Source of the DNA: Desulfovibrio sp. JC022 | GTDB taxonomy: Bacteria > Desulfobacterota > Desulfovibrionia > Desulfovibrionales > Desulfovibrionaceae | Direction: 5' to 3' | Assembly (NCBI RefSeq): GCF_010470665.1 | Contig: NZ_VOPZ01000011.1 | Location: forward strand, 5,528 to 69,527 | DNA length: 64,000 nt | In this document: positions 17,930 to 26,097 of the stretch, piece after piece | Layout of the letters: each line of letters opens with the position of its first letter | Position numbering within the stretch: position 1 is the first letter of the stretch | Program-made: the position numbers and the translations under genes | The notes under the pieces: model-generated | What the model was told of the DNA's origin: nothing | The model's database searches: none | The model's input: only the letters and a program-made list of their open reading frames with translations

Positions 17930-19026
17930 GATCGGCTGGGCCGCAACTGTTTATTGCGAGCCTTCTCTTCGCCATAGTTTTCAATTTTTGACACACACGC
18001 CCAAAATCTGCGAGCCGTTTCCCATTTTCCTTCAAGCTGGGCTGGCGTGACAGCCCCATAGGCCACTTTGCCTGTGAAAATCAGGCTGTTAATACGGATT
18101 GCATCATTCAATGCGACTTCGCCTGTGTCTTTATCCCAATCCTTAGGCATTTTGTCTGTGAGACGAATTCCTATCTCCTCTGACGGCAACACTTCCTTAG
18201 TAAACATGGTTACAGGGTTTGAGCTGTCAAAGTCTGCTACAATTGCGGGCTCAACTGTTTTTACATGAAGGTTCATGTCTGTGAATAACTGACGTTCTTG
18301 CTCAATGGTAAGGCCGAGATGAATTTCAACCTGCACGTCACAAAAACCAAATGCTCTGTCTGAGCATTCCTGCCAGACTTCCATCATTTCATTTGAGACC
18401 TCACCTTCTTCATACGGATACAGATTTTTTCTCTGGGCAGGGTATTGCCCACTCCTGCAAATTTCATCCAAGAATTTAATCACATTATCCATAGCCTTTC
18501 TGCGGTGCTGTCCATCAAGGACATACAGTAGGGATCTGCGTGGAAGTAGCAGTTTGTAGCCCACAATCTCATCGTTAATTTTTATGCTCTGCCTGCGCAG
18601 GTCTGATCCATCCGGTTTGCAATCTCTAAGGTTTACAACCAGAGGCTGTAAACCCATATAGGGCTGGACTCCCAGTTTTCCCTGAGCCATATAAAAGCCT
18701 TCGGGTACTTCTCTTCCTTCAGCAGTAAACTTTTTGACGATGGAATTAAGGATTCCTTTTAAAATGTACGTACTAAGCTTCCATGCATGTGTTGGAAACA
18801 AATCTCTTTGCGCCTTGTTTTCCTTTCTGCCTTTGTAATTAGCAACGGTGGACATGGCATAGAACTTATCCATGGGCAGAGAGGCCGTTAAAGTCATGTA
18901 GCCTAAATTGTAACCTTGGAAGACATTCAATGGGATTTCGTTTCTGTTGTCTTTCGCGGTCAATGGTCCTTGATCGATATATCCTTCGGGAGTCGCTGTT
19001 TCTTGTACTGGGTATAATTCTGACAT
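17923..19026 (-). CDS. DndB-like DGQHR-domain protein, N-terminal part (frameshifted)
   Basis: A 367-residue frame with the hallmark YVLDGQHRRKAM near residue 170. The motif defines DGQHR proteins such as DndB of DNA phosphorothioation and DpdB of 7-deazaguanine DNA modification. FTDMNLHVKTV near 245 is also typical. DndB is known as a regulator of dnd genes in some hosts and contributes to modification. No dndA, C, D or E is seen nearby, so this is an orphan. The frame ends in an atypical tail (RPSRSC) and overlaps the next frame by 7 bases, offset by one base, which points to a frameshift. A palindrome sits just upstream of its start. Confidence 0.7.
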   Translation of the reverse strand: MSELYPVQETATPEGYIDQGPLTAKDNRNEIPLNVFQGYNLGYMTLTASLPMDKFYAMSTVANYKGRKENKAQRDLFPTHAWKLSTYILKGILNSIVKKFTAEGREVPEGFYMAQGKLGVQPYMGLQPLVVNLRDCKPDGSDLRRQSIKINDEIVGYKLLLPRRSLLYVLDGQHRRKAMDNVIKFLDEICRSGQYPAQRKNLYPYEEGEVSNEMMEVWQECSDRAFGFCDVQVEIHLGLTIEQERQLFTDMNLHVKTVEPAIVADFDSSNPVTMFTKEVLPSEEIGIRLTDKMPKDWDKDTGEVALNDAIRINSLIFTGKVAYGAVTPAQLEGKWETARRFWACVSKIENYGEEKARNKQLRPSRSC

Positions 19027-19040
19027 TTGCTATTCCTTAT

Positions 19041-19058
19041 CGTCCGTCACAACGGACG
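19041..19058. promoter_or_regulatory. Palindrome upstream of the dndB-like gene
   Basis: CGTCCGT (19041-19047) and ACGGACG (19052-19058) form a perfect 7-bp inverted repeat with loop CACA, ending 15 bases before the gene's start codon. DndB proteins can bind their own promoters, so this is a candidate operator; a short RNA hairpin over the ribosome site is the alternative. Confidence 0.45.
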
Positions 19059-19240
19059 GTTATATCTTCTTAACAACAACTATAGTTACCATTATGGCCT
19101 AATTGTTTGTTGTTTCATTTCTGAATCTAAACACCCCCAGCACTGGGTACTGTACGCACCCATGCTGGGAATGCCGGTCTTCGGTCCCGTTACAGGTTTC
19201 AGCGGAAACCCAAGTAGCGAGACTTAGTTATTCACGGTGG

Positions 19241-19852
19241 TTACCGGGAGGAGTTTTCAATAGATTTTTTGCGATCCAAGGCTTTTGCGTGTGCAGCAGC
19301 CTTTGTTTCGGCAACAAGCTTTTTATCTGCTTTTAGCCATGTGATGCTGCGTTCTCTATTGGCGCGATACAATTCCTTCCAGATGTCGGCATTACGAATG
19401 GTTGTGACTGAATCTTTTTTCCAATTGTTCAGTTTCCACTTCTCAATCCAGCCTTTTCTGAAAGCATCTATTAGGTAGGACGATTGACTATAAACGCATA
19501 TCTTACGTTCACGAGGGAAGAGATTAATTGCGCTCAGAGCGGCTGCCAGTTCTGCGGCGGGACCTCTTGGGCTAATTCCAATTTGAGAATCTGTTGCGAA
19601 ATCACCATCAGCATAAATGCTTGCGGCACCTGCTGCGATAGTTTTTCCAGATTTCAGTTCTGCTGTTGAATAAGAAACGGCGATGTGAACGAAATCATCA
19701 AATACAAATCTGATTCCATTTTTTCCTGTTGGCATCAGACCCTTCTCTTTATTATCAGAGAAAGTCTTAATTATTCTTGGCAAAGAATTACTCATTATTC
19801 TTCCGATGTTTTCACATGCCTTGAAAGACCGACTTCTGTTGACTTCCGTCAA
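19241..19852 (-). CDS. RNase H-fold protein lacking the usual catalytic residues
   Basis: A 203-residue protein whose middle follows the ribonuclease HI plan: strand VHIAVSYSTAEL, glutamate helix GPAAELAAALSAIN, strand and turn ICVYSQSSYLIDAF, and a final KAAAHAKALD helix. The positions that normally carry the first Asp, the Asp of the YTDS motif and the last His/Asp appear as Ser, Gln and non-acidic residues; only the helix Glu remains. It may be a pseudo-enzyme that binds nucleic acid. The 19852 start is TTG; ATG at 19795 (GGAAG ahead of it) is an equally good start and would give 184 residues. Confidence 0.55.
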   Translation of the reverse strand: MTEVNRSRSFKACENIGRIMSNSLPRIIKTFSDNKEKGLMPTGKNGIRFVFDDFVHIAVSYSTAELKSGKTIAAGAASIYADGDFATDSQIGISPRGPAAELAAALSAINLFPRERKICVYSQSSYLIDAFRKGWIEKWKLNNWKKDSVTTIRNADIWKELYRANRERSITWLKADKKLVAETKAAAHAKALDRKKSIENSSR

Positions 19853-20127
19853 TACAAGCCTTTAATATTGTCTTTCAAAGCATGCGTCCCTTAATGGGAT
19901 GGTTGTTTTGAGCCGATAGTCCTGCCTCAGGTCGACTAAAATCTAATGGCAGAGACTTGCCTTTTTTCAGGTTGAAAGCGGTTTTCCCTGTTGTCGCAGA
20001 TAGGGTTGGCTGCTTTCGCCTGATCTGCATCAAGCACAATATTCATTTTTTTAAAGGCTCTTGGAGCCAAAAAAAGTTGTGCATGCAGTTGTGCCGCATT
20101 GCTTTTACGTTCTGTGTCATGGACTCA

Positions 20128-20337
20128 TTACCTTACCTCCTGTCCGAGTTCGTCTATCAGCGCACGGATGTCCTCGGCCTTCCATGCCGTGCTTTTGGGG
20201 GTTAGCTTATAGGGTTTTGGAAATCTTTCGTCTTTAACTCCCTGCCACCAAGCAGACCTGCTCAGTGGTATGAATTGCAGCACCTGCTCCAGCCGCAGAA
20301 AGCCAGCTTCAGGGAAGGGGATAGGGTTAATATTCAT
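20128..20337 (-). CDS. AlpA-family regulator (inner unit)
   Basis: A 69-residue MerR-like helix-turn-helix protein of the AlpA/phage excisionase-regulator type. The signature is GFLRLEQVLQFIPLSRSAWWQGVKDERFPKP followed by STAWKAEDIRALI. AlpA proteins activate integrase or excision functions of P4-like elements. A strong AAGGAGAGA ribosome site precedes the ATG. It lies downstream of the integrase and hypothetical gene on the same strand, and a homologue is at 24000-24212 in the outer element. Confidence 0.9.
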   Translation of the reverse strand: MNINPIPFPEAGFLRLEQVLQFIPLSRSAWWQGVKDERFPKPYKLTPKSTAWKAEDIRALIDELGQEVR

Positions 20338-20441
20338 AAGTGATCTCTCCTTGTTTTTGTCCTTGTATGGACGTTTAAAAACATAAAGAGATTCTACAGG
20401 TGCGTACTGGATAAATGCAATCTAGATGTTTTTTAGAAGAC

Positions 20442-20501
20442 AAAAAATATCGCCTTATTGAAGCGGGATTGGTGAAATAGTCCCATGATTTCAATAAGGC
20501 G
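20442..20501 (-). terminator. Long hairpin with T-run after the hypothetical gene
   Basis: A perfect 12-bp inverted repeat (CGCCTTATTGAA, 20451-20462, with TTCAATAAGGCG, 20490-20501) encloses a smaller GGGA...TCCC stem. On the minus strand it is followed by ATATTTTTT. It fits a terminator for the 20653-21201 gene. The rest of the 315-base gap (20338-20652) is AT-rich and shows only GTCC/GGAC palindromic DNA close to alpA. Confidence 0.6.
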
Positions 20502-20652
20502 AGTAGCTTTTGAAGTTGTGAATTTTTAGTAAAAAAATGGCTATATTTGTATTGATAAGGGGTGTTGCTGTTGTAGTAAAAATAAATAAGCTATTTTAGA
20601 TAGATAGCTGACATAAAAAGATGTCGAGTAATTATTTTTGCTACTTAGATTT

Positions 20653-21201
20653 TTAGTTCTTTTGACGCATCATAATAGGCTCATACTGACAATTAGCTAT
20701 TGCTTTTCTCAGTGCGTCACGAGTTGGTTTTGACAGTCCTGTGATATACTTAACTTGTTCGTCAGTTAAGCCTCTTATACGCATGTTCTTTATTTGTTTT
20801 CTTGTTGTCTTTGGTTTTAAAAAAGGTTCTTTGGGACGTTTCATTCCGGTAAATTCATCAATTGCTTTCTTATTGTGCTTTTGATGAATTCTAAGCCACA
20901 CATAAAAAAGCTTAAATAAGCCGTCTACAATTTGAGGCATTTTTTGGTCCCAATCCTTCATGGCTGGCTCCTTCAATCCTCTTTTCTTCAGTTGCGTTTC
21001 TAGCTCATCAATATAGGATGTGAGGAGGGCTATTTCTGCTTCATTTTTTTCTTTGTCTGCTAAGAGGTAGTCAATTTCTTCTCTTAGGCTCAGCATAGAA
21101 AGGACCCGTGATGGATCAGGTCGTTCCATTTCTTCCAGCTCATCCAATTTTTGCATAAAATTATCTGTTATCGATTCGAATTTTTTCTTTTCAGTAGTCA
21201 T
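20653..21201 (-). CDS. Hypothetical coiled-coil protein
   Basis: Not recognised as a named family. From the chosen start (ATG at 21201, preceded by AGAGGTGG) it is 182 residues long; an upstream ATG at 21234 lacks a ribosome site. Residues 5-80 are strongly charged and heptad-like (LREEIDYLLADKEKNEAEIALLTSYIDELETQL), predicting a coiled coil. The C-terminal 45 residues (RGLTDEQVKYITGLSKPTRDAL) resemble a small helix-turn-helix. It lies directly downstream of the integrase gene on the same strand, so it is part of the element core. The function is unknown. Confidence 0.7.
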   Translation of the reverse strand: MTTEKKKFESITDNFMQKLDELEEMERPDPSRVLSMLSLREEIDYLLADKEKNEAEIALLTSYIDELETQLKKRGLKEPAMKDWDQKMPQIVDGLFKLFYVWLRIHQKHNKKAIDEFTGMKRPKEPFLKPKTTRKQIKNMRIRGLTDEQVKYITGLSKPTRDALRKAIANCQYEPIMMRQKN

Positions 21202-21311
21202 TTTCCACCTCTGAAATTTTGGGTTTATCAGCAATTATACCACAGTTTTGCTATAAATATAGTCATAAGTCAGGTGATGTGTTTCTTTCAGCTCTCAACA
21301 GACGTGAATCG

Positions 21312-22532
21312 TTAGGCTGTCTTTTGGAGTGGGAGAACCTTTCCCCCATCCCGCAGCCCATCAAAGTCATCAGCAAGCCATTGCATCATCTTGCGGCGAT
21401 CTTCGAGGTGCGTGGCATGGTTGTATGATGCCTTTACTCCGTTGCGCTCAACGTGCGCTAGCTGTCTTTCGATCACATCTCCAGCCCAGCCCTGTTCGTA
21501 AAGCCTCGTGGCGCATGTCGCCCTGAAACCGTGGAAGCAGAGTTGTTCCTTGGTGTACCCAGAACGGCGCAGGGCAACGTTAAAGGTGTTTTCGGAGAGT
21601 ATTCTGCCTTTGCTGAAAACACTTGGGAAAACGTAGTTTGAAGGGTGATTCAGGGCTTTTACTTCGGTGAGGATGTCCATAACCTGCCTTGAGAGCGGTA
21701 CGATGTGCGGTTCCTTCATTTTCATGCGCTCGGCAGGTATGCGCCATTCCTTGTTCTCGAAATCTATCTCGTCCCACTCCATGCCCCTTACCTCAATGGA
21801 GCGCGTGAAGGTATACAGGCCAACACGCAGGGCCTGTTTTACAATGTAGTGTCCAGTGTAGCCTTCAAGGGCGCGTACCAAGCCGCCGATTTCTTTGGGG
21901 CTGTTCAGGTATGCCCTGTGCTTTTTTGTTTTACTGGTAGGGGGGAGGGCTCTTTTTACCCTTTGCACGGGATCATATTCGATTTTGTCCAGAAACACGG
22001 CGTACCTGAACACTTGCGAACAGAGCGAGGATACCCGCCGAGCAGTTTCGATGGTGCCTTTTGATTCTATCCTATGCAGTAGGGTAAGGATATTCTGGGC
22101 TGAAATTTCTGCAATGGGCATTGAGCCGATGTATGGGAATACGTGGTTTGTCAGCCGTCCTGTGTTGGTGCGGTATGTTTTCTGGCTCCACTCAGGTTTA
22201 TTGCGCTCAAGCCATTGCTCGGCAATGCTTTTGAAGAGGTTTTCTCCAGATGATTGAATACGATTCTGCTTTTTATTTTCACTTGGATCAATGCCCTTGG
22301 CTATTAGTGCCTTGGCTTCGGCATGCATCAACCGTGCTTCTTTTAGGGATATGTCTGGGAACATTCCGTAGGTAAGTACTCTTTGTTTCCCTGTGTCTGG
22401 TCTACGGAATCTGTATATGAAAGATTTGCCGCCTGTTGGTTTTACTCTCACGTAGAGAGCATTACCATCGCTCAGGTCATATGTTCTGCTTTTTGCAGGG
22501 GCTTTCTCTATCTTCTTAACGGTCAGCAGCAT
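21312..22532 (-). CDS. P4-type tyrosine integrase (inner unit)
   Basis: A 406-residue site-specific recombinase. The N-terminal DUF4102 arm-binding domain (1-90), SAM-like core-binding domain (95-195) and catalytic domain follow in order. Catalytic residues are visible: R244 (TRSIE), H334 and R337 (HGFR), H360 and nucleophile Y370 (KASYNH). The start has GGAGG upstream. It ends near the hypothetical gene and points away from the att core, which lies 185 bases upstream at 22717-22736. It is closely related to the integrase at 34171-35388 and presumably uses the same tRNA-Arg target. Confidence 0.95.
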   Translation of the reverse strand: MLLTVKKIEKAPAKSRTYDLSDGNALYVRVKPTGGKSFIYRFRRPDTGKQRVLTYGMFPDISLKEARLMHAEAKALIAKGIDPSENKKQNRIQSSGENLFKSIAEQWLERNKPEWSQKTYRTNTGRLTNHVFPYIGSMPIAEISAQNILTLLHRIESKGTIETARRVSSLCSQVFRYAVFLDKIEYDPVQRVKRALPPTSKTKKHRAYLNSPKEIGGLVRALEGYTGHYIVKQALRVGLYTFTRSIEVRGMEWDEIDFENKEWRIPAERMKMKEPHIVPLSRQVMDILTEVKALNHPSNYVFPSVFSKGRILSENTFNVALRRSGYTKEQLCFHGFRATCATRLYEQGWAGDVIERQLAHVERNGVKASYNHATHLEDRRKMMQWLADDFDGLRDGGKVLPLQKTA

Positions 22533-22557
22533 ACGCCGTTCCTCCTAAATCTTAAAT

Positions 22558-22606
22558 GTGTATACTGGCGGGTGCCTGACTGAGCAATATACACAGAAAT
22601 ATACAC
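22558..22606. promoter_or_regulatory. Integrase arm-type sites (inner unit)
   Basis: Heptamer TATACAC occurs at 22588-22594 and 22600-22606, and inverted (GTGTATA) at 22558-22564, between the integrase start and the att core. Clustered short direct and inverted repeats here are the usual arm-binding sites of tyrosine integrases. Confidence 0.55.
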
Positions 22607-22654
22607 GGAGCAACGAGGATACGAGTAAATCCACATGGACACATATGGATACAA

Positions 22655-22685
22655 AAACAAAAAAGCCCCTGAAATTCAGGGGCTT
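22655..22685 (-). terminator. Hairpin terminator next to the inner att core
   Basis: Stem AAGCCCCTGAA / TTCAGGGGCTT, followed on the minus strand by TTTTTTG. It matches in position the terminator that follows the intact tRNA-Arg at 35504-35533. It probably ended the tRNA transcript before the outer element inserted. Confidence 0.7.
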
Positions 22686-22716
22686 AATAGACAGTATCGG
22701 ACTGTATAGTTTCATG

Positions 22717-22736
22717 TTCTGGCGGGCAATACAGGA
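22717..22736. repeat. Attachment core, left end of outer element
   Basis: The 20 bases TTCTGGCGGG CAATACAGGA are identical to 35565-35584, which is the 3' end of the tRNA-Arg gene. They form the direct repeat flanking the 12.8-kb outer element, and also the right end of the inner unit. Confidence 0.88.
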
Positions 22737-23050
22737 CAACAAAACAGTTCATAAGGTACTGTAATTAATTGTAAAATTGTGGCAAAAAAGTTTGCATACT
22801 CACAGCCGTACTCACGATTTTTAAAGTCACTGCCGGAAGTTGTTTTTTGAATTAAATTTCGTTTTAGATCAGCTAGTTAGTCATATTTTAGAGTTTTTAC
22901 GTCCTTTGTCGTTTGACTCACTTTGTCCGCATCCATATAAGGCTGCAAGCGCGGCTTTTTTGGTCACGAAGATTTGAAATTTTGAATCGTGCAAGCCGCA
23001 GCTTATTAACTGGTACTGAAATTCCAGAAATAAACTAAGGAGAAATAAAT
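22737..23050. other. Non-coding left end of the outer element
   Basis: This 314-base stretch follows the att core. I see no convincing gene. It holds the ribosome site (AAGGAG, 23037-23042) of the next gene and presumably its promoter. Confidence 0.5.
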
Positions 23051-23818
23051 TTGTCAAATTCAAATAAAAATCTAAAAACAGTTAAAAGATACCTCACAGG
23101 CTTCCTGTTGCTCTTTATCGGCTTCGCATTGTGCCTGCTCATATATCCCCCTTCATACCTCTCTGCGTCAGCGTACAGGTTTACCTTTTTTATGATGGCA
23201 ACAGCCTTCTTCTCAATGATGCTGCTATATATGTATGGTCGTATCAAAGTGAGCGATATTCTTAATCAAGGCATTGCCAGTGTAAAAGAAAAGGATAAAG
23301 TCATTAATGAACTGATAACGGAAAACAGCCAGCTCAAAGAAGAGGCTGATGGGCTTGTCCGTGATTACGATCAATTGAGTGAAGAAGTTGCTGCATTAGC
23401 CAGTGAAAAGGACCGACTGAAAGAAGAGGCAAGCATACTTATCAACGAAAAGGATCAACTAAGGAATGAAGTCTCCGAATTAAAAAGTAAGCCTGAAACA
23501 GATGTTCAGCATTCTGATGATTCGCAAGGCTACAAAGCAAAAATAGAATCCTTAGAGACTCAGCTGGCCGAGAAGGAAGAAATCATAAACAAGAGCGGTT
23601 GGAAAAAATGGTATCTCGCAGCCTGTTCAGTTATGGGTGAAATCATTCGCGAAAATACGGTCAACTTATCTAATCCGGTGACGATCAAAAGGGATGCCTT
23701 TTTCGAGCGCATCAAATCGAACTACCCCGATCAGAATGAAAAGGAATTCGGCTCTGCGAATCGTGTAGCATGGAAGTGCGTTCCCGACACTGTAAAGCAC
23801 ACAGACGGGTCTTCTTAG
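23051..23818 (+). CDS. Membrane-anchored coiled-coil protein, unknown function
   Basis: A 255-residue protein starting at TTG with AAGGAG eight bases upstream. Two membrane segments are visible at about residues 14-35 (YLTGFLLLFIGFALCLLIY) and 43-62. A long heptad-rich coiled coil follows (about 75-185, repeated EKDxLxxE units such as SEKDRLKEEASILINEKDQL). A conserved-looking globular tail begins GWKKWYLAACSVMGEI and ends near AWKCVPDTVKH. It is the first gene of the outer element and has a hairpin behind it. The tail resembles other mobile-element proteins only loosely, so I assign no function. Confidence 0.75.
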   Translation: MSNSNKNLKTVKRYLTGFLLLFIGFALCLLIYPPSYLSASAYRFTFFMMATAFFSMMLLYMYGRIKVSDILNQGIASVKEKDKVINELITENSQLKEEADGLVRDYDQLSEEVAALASEKDRLKEEASILINEKDQLRNEVSELKSKPETDVQHSDDSQGYKAKIESLETQLAEKEEIINKSGWKKWYLAACSVMGEIIRENTVNLSNPVTIKRDAFFERIKSNYPDQNEKEFGSANRVAWKCVPDTVKHTDGSS

Positions 23819-23853
23819 GGGGTAAAAACTGTTAAAGAAGACTATTTTACCCC
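23819..23853 (+). terminator. Hairpin after the coiled-coil gene
   Basis: GGGGTAAAA pairs with TTTTACCCC across a 17-base loop immediately past the stop codon. There is no proper T-run, so it could be a weak terminator or a protein site; TTTTACCC recurs at 23929-23936. Confidence 0.4.
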
Positions 23854-23884
23854 TCCTGCCCTTAAAAAACATCCTCATTTAATA

Positions 23885-23922
23885 CAGGGGCTTAAATTTT
23901 AAATTTACAATTTAAGCCCCTG
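23885..23922. repeat. 14-bp perfect inverted repeat upstream of alpA
   Basis: CAGGGGCTTAAATT (23885-23898) and AATTTAAGCCCCTG (23909-23922) with a 10-base AT loop, about 80 bases ahead of alpA and the DUF3987 replication gene. Candidates are an AlpA or replication-initiator site, or an RNA hairpin. Confidence 0.55.
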
Positions 23923-23999
23923 TACCCCTTTTACCCGTCTAGCAAACAAATCCGGTTCTTGTAGGCTCGTCCGAAACGTCAAAACACGGAGGAAAAACT

Positions 24000-24212
24000 A
24001 TGCGAACCGAAACCAATCATACCGCATACCATCTGCCCAATACGGGCTTTGTAAGACTTGTTGATGTCCTGAAAGTCATTCCTGTTTCCAAGACAACTTG
24101 GTGGAAAGGAATCCAGACCGGACGCTTTCCAAAGCCTGTAAAACTTACCGAGCGCACAACCGCTTGGCGGGTCTGCGACATCCACAAACTCATCGAAGAG
24201 CTGGAAGCATAG
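24000..24212 (+). CDS. AlpA-family regulator (outer element)
   Basis: A 70-residue MerR-like helix-turn-helix protein. GFVRLVDVLKVIPVSKTTWWKGIQTGRFPKP and TTAWRVCDIHKLI match the AlpA pattern and the homologue at 20128-20337. A GGAGG ribosome site precedes the ATG. Its stop codon is immediately followed by the ATG of the DUF3987 gene, so the two are one unit. It probably controls replication or excision genes of the element. Confidence 0.9.
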   Translation: MRTETNHTAYHLPNTGFVRLVDVLKVIPVSKTTWWKGIQTGRFPKPVKLTERTTAWRVCDIHKLIEELEA

Positions 24213-25832
24213 ATGTCTGACATGGCGTCTATGGCTTATGGAGGGGGCAGCTTGCTCCCTTCGCCTTCTTCTTTTCCGCATGGAGTGCTTCCGCCCAGCA
24301 TCGAGGATTCGCTCGATGTCGCGGCTTCGGCCTACAATGTTCCGCTTGCGGTTCCGGCTATCACCTTTCTTGCGGTGATCGGGGCCACGGTGGGCAGGAC
24401 TCGCGGCCTTGAAGTGAAGCCAAGCTGGATAACACACCCGAACCTGTACTGGGCATTGGTTGCCAAATCCGGCACGGGCAAAAGCCCTTGCTCTGCTGCG
24501 ATCATGAAGCCGATCCATGAAAAGGATCAGACCGAGTACCAGAAGCATAAGCAGGAGCTTTCCGAATACGAGCTGGATTTAAAGGAATGGAAAGCTGAAT
24601 TCGCCCGCGCCCAGCGAGAAAATGAAAGCCTCCCGGATAAGCCGGTCTGTCCTGTATGGAAGCAAAGCTATATTGAAGATAGCACCACGCAAGCCCTCGG
24701 CACTATTCTGGCCGGAAATCCTCGTGGTGTTCTCTGGTATCGTGACGAATTGGCCGGGCTGCTCTCCGATCTTGGCCGCTACGACAATAAAGGCGGCGAT
24801 GGAGGTGATAAAGCCCGGTTGCTTTCCGCTTATGATTGCGGACCATGGAAGGTTTCGCGCAGCACTAGAGAAGGGCTGCATATTCCGCACGCCTGCGTTT
24901 CCATTTTCGGGACGGTCCAGCCGAAGTTGCTGCCGAACCTCTTCAAACCGCAAGATACGATTTCTGGCTTTCTGCCGCGTTTCCTTTTTGTTCGCTGTGA
25001 GCAGGAAGCACCGCCGCTTTGGACATCCAAAAGTTTCGATGGAGAGCAAGCGGAACTTATTCATGGATTCATTCATCAAGCGCAGGGCTTGAATTTCGGG
25101 TCGGAAGATTCGCCGCAAATTATCAGCTTGTCAGAGGCTGCGCGTGATCTGGTGCAGGAGTGGTACGACCAGCAGGTTCTGGCCCACTGGTATCAGCCGG
25201 AGCTGGAGCAGTTTGAAGCTCTGGCTCCAAAACTGCGCGGTGCGTTTTTCAAGCTTTCGCTGATCATCCACATGCTTGATTGCTGGAGCGCAGGCAAATC
25301 CGAACTCTGTCCGGTCCTCCCGGAGTCGATTCAAAGAACGATTCAGTTGATGCAATGGCTTGAGGAGCAGCAAAGGCAGGTCTGGACTCTGCTCTCTGCC
25401 GGGAACAAATTTCAGGAGACTACGACCATCGGCCGCAGAGTTGCGCGGGCCATCGTTGCCCTTTCAAAAGATATGAATCAGAGCCTGTTGCCGACTTCAA
25501 AAATTGTAGAATTTCTGAATCAAGATTTGGCAGATTCTTTCCATGTGAAAGCGGACGCGGTGGGCAAGAGCTACAAAGAATTGGGCATCGAAATCGGACG
25601 CAACAGCCGCGAAAGAGGTGCCAAACTCACCCCGGAAATCATCAAAACGCTCTCCCAATACTTTCCTGCCGAAAAAGGCGTCATACCCGTCACAGGCGTC
25701 ATTGACCCTGATAAAAACAAAGAAATTCAGATAGATACGAGAATGACGGCTGGAGTGACACCTGAGAATCAGGCGTCACCGGATGTCACCGCAGAAAAGT
25801 GCAATAATATCAATATAATGAAACAGGAATGA
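24213..25832 (+). CDS. DUF3987 (YfjI-like) replication-type protein
   Basis: A 539-residue protein with the DUF3987 core: a P-loop KSGTGKSP at residues 85-92, a WYRDELAGLLSDLGRY block near 175, and GFLPRFLFVR near 250. DUF3987 proteins are RecA/helicase-like and occur with primases in phages and integrative elements, so a role in element replication is likely though unproven. The C-terminal 100 residues include an ordered region (GRRVARAIVALSKDMNQ) and a polar tail. The start directly abuts alpA. A putative oriT and the mobilization genes follow. Confidence 0.85.
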   Translation: MSDMASMAYGGGSLLPSPSSFPHGVLPPSIEDSLDVAASAYNVPLAVPAITFLAVIGATVGRTRGLEVKPSWITHPNLYWALVAKSGTGKSPCSAAIMKPIHEKDQTEYQKHKQELSEYELDLKEWKAEFARAQRENESLPDKPVCPVWKQSYIEDSTTQALGTILAGNPRGVLWYRDELAGLLSDLGRYDNKGGDGGDKARLLSAYDCGPWKVSRSTREGLHIPHACVSIFGTVQPKLLPNLFKPQDTISGFLPRFLFVRCEQEAPPLWTSKSFDGEQAELIHGFIHQAQGLNFGSEDSPQIISLSEAARDLVQEWYDQQVLAHWYQPELEQFEALAPKLRGAFFKLSLIIHMLDCWSAGKSELCPVLPESIQRTIQLMQWLEEQQRQVWTLLSAGNKFQETTTIGRRVARAIVALSKDMNQSLLPTSKIVEFLNQDLADSFHVKADAVGKSYKELGIEIGRNSRERGAKLTPEIIKTLSQYFPAEKGVIPVTGVIDPDKNKEIQIDTRMTAGVTPENQASPDVTAEKCNNINIMKQE

Positions 25833-25985
25833 CGGCTATGACGTCTATGACACGTATTTTAGAGTTCTATACATTTTTGGGTTCCATGACGCTCAAATTC
25901 TTCCATGGAGTTAACCCTGCGACGGTCATTCGAGCTGGAAAAAGCGACCGAGAAGCGCATGGATTGATGCGTATCTGCTGTCCAA

Positions 25986-26037
25986 GCCAGTTTACCCAAT
26001 GTTTCACATTGGGAACTGGCGAGGGAGAAATCTCCCT
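25986..26037. other. Candidate origin of transfer (oriT)
   Basis: Two hairpins lie in tandem just before mobC. GCCAGTT (25986-25992) plus CCCAATGT (25995-26002) pair with ACATTGGG (26006-26013) plus AACTGGC (26014-26020). Then AGGGAGA pairs with TCTCCCT at 26022-26037. Strong inverted repeats between a replication gene and mobC/relaxase are where oriT is expected. No nick site can be read by eye. A short open frame across this region (25829-26101) is not supported as a gene. Confidence 0.5.
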
Positions 26038-26097
26038 TCGATCCCTCTTGCTTTTTGAGCCGTGCGAGCACTCCATTCTCTGCGAGGGTTGGACTCC

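Larger units (their letters stand above)
17010..22736. mobile_element. Inner P4-like integrated unit, left end unresolved
   Basis: Bounded on the right by the att core at 22717-22736 with integrase A beside it. The contents are the XRE regulator, split DndB-like gene, RNase H-like protein, AlpA, coiled-coil protein and integrase. No second exact copy of the core is found to the left, so the left boundary given is only the first gene that looks foreign. A decayed attachment-like region at 15940-16050 suggests deletion or an older insertion at that side. Confidence 0.55.

Noticed and set aside
20049-20077. Terminator with GGCTC/GAGCC stem near alpA
   Set aside because: The stem is only 5 bp, with A-runs on the wrong side for either strand; it is too weak to call.
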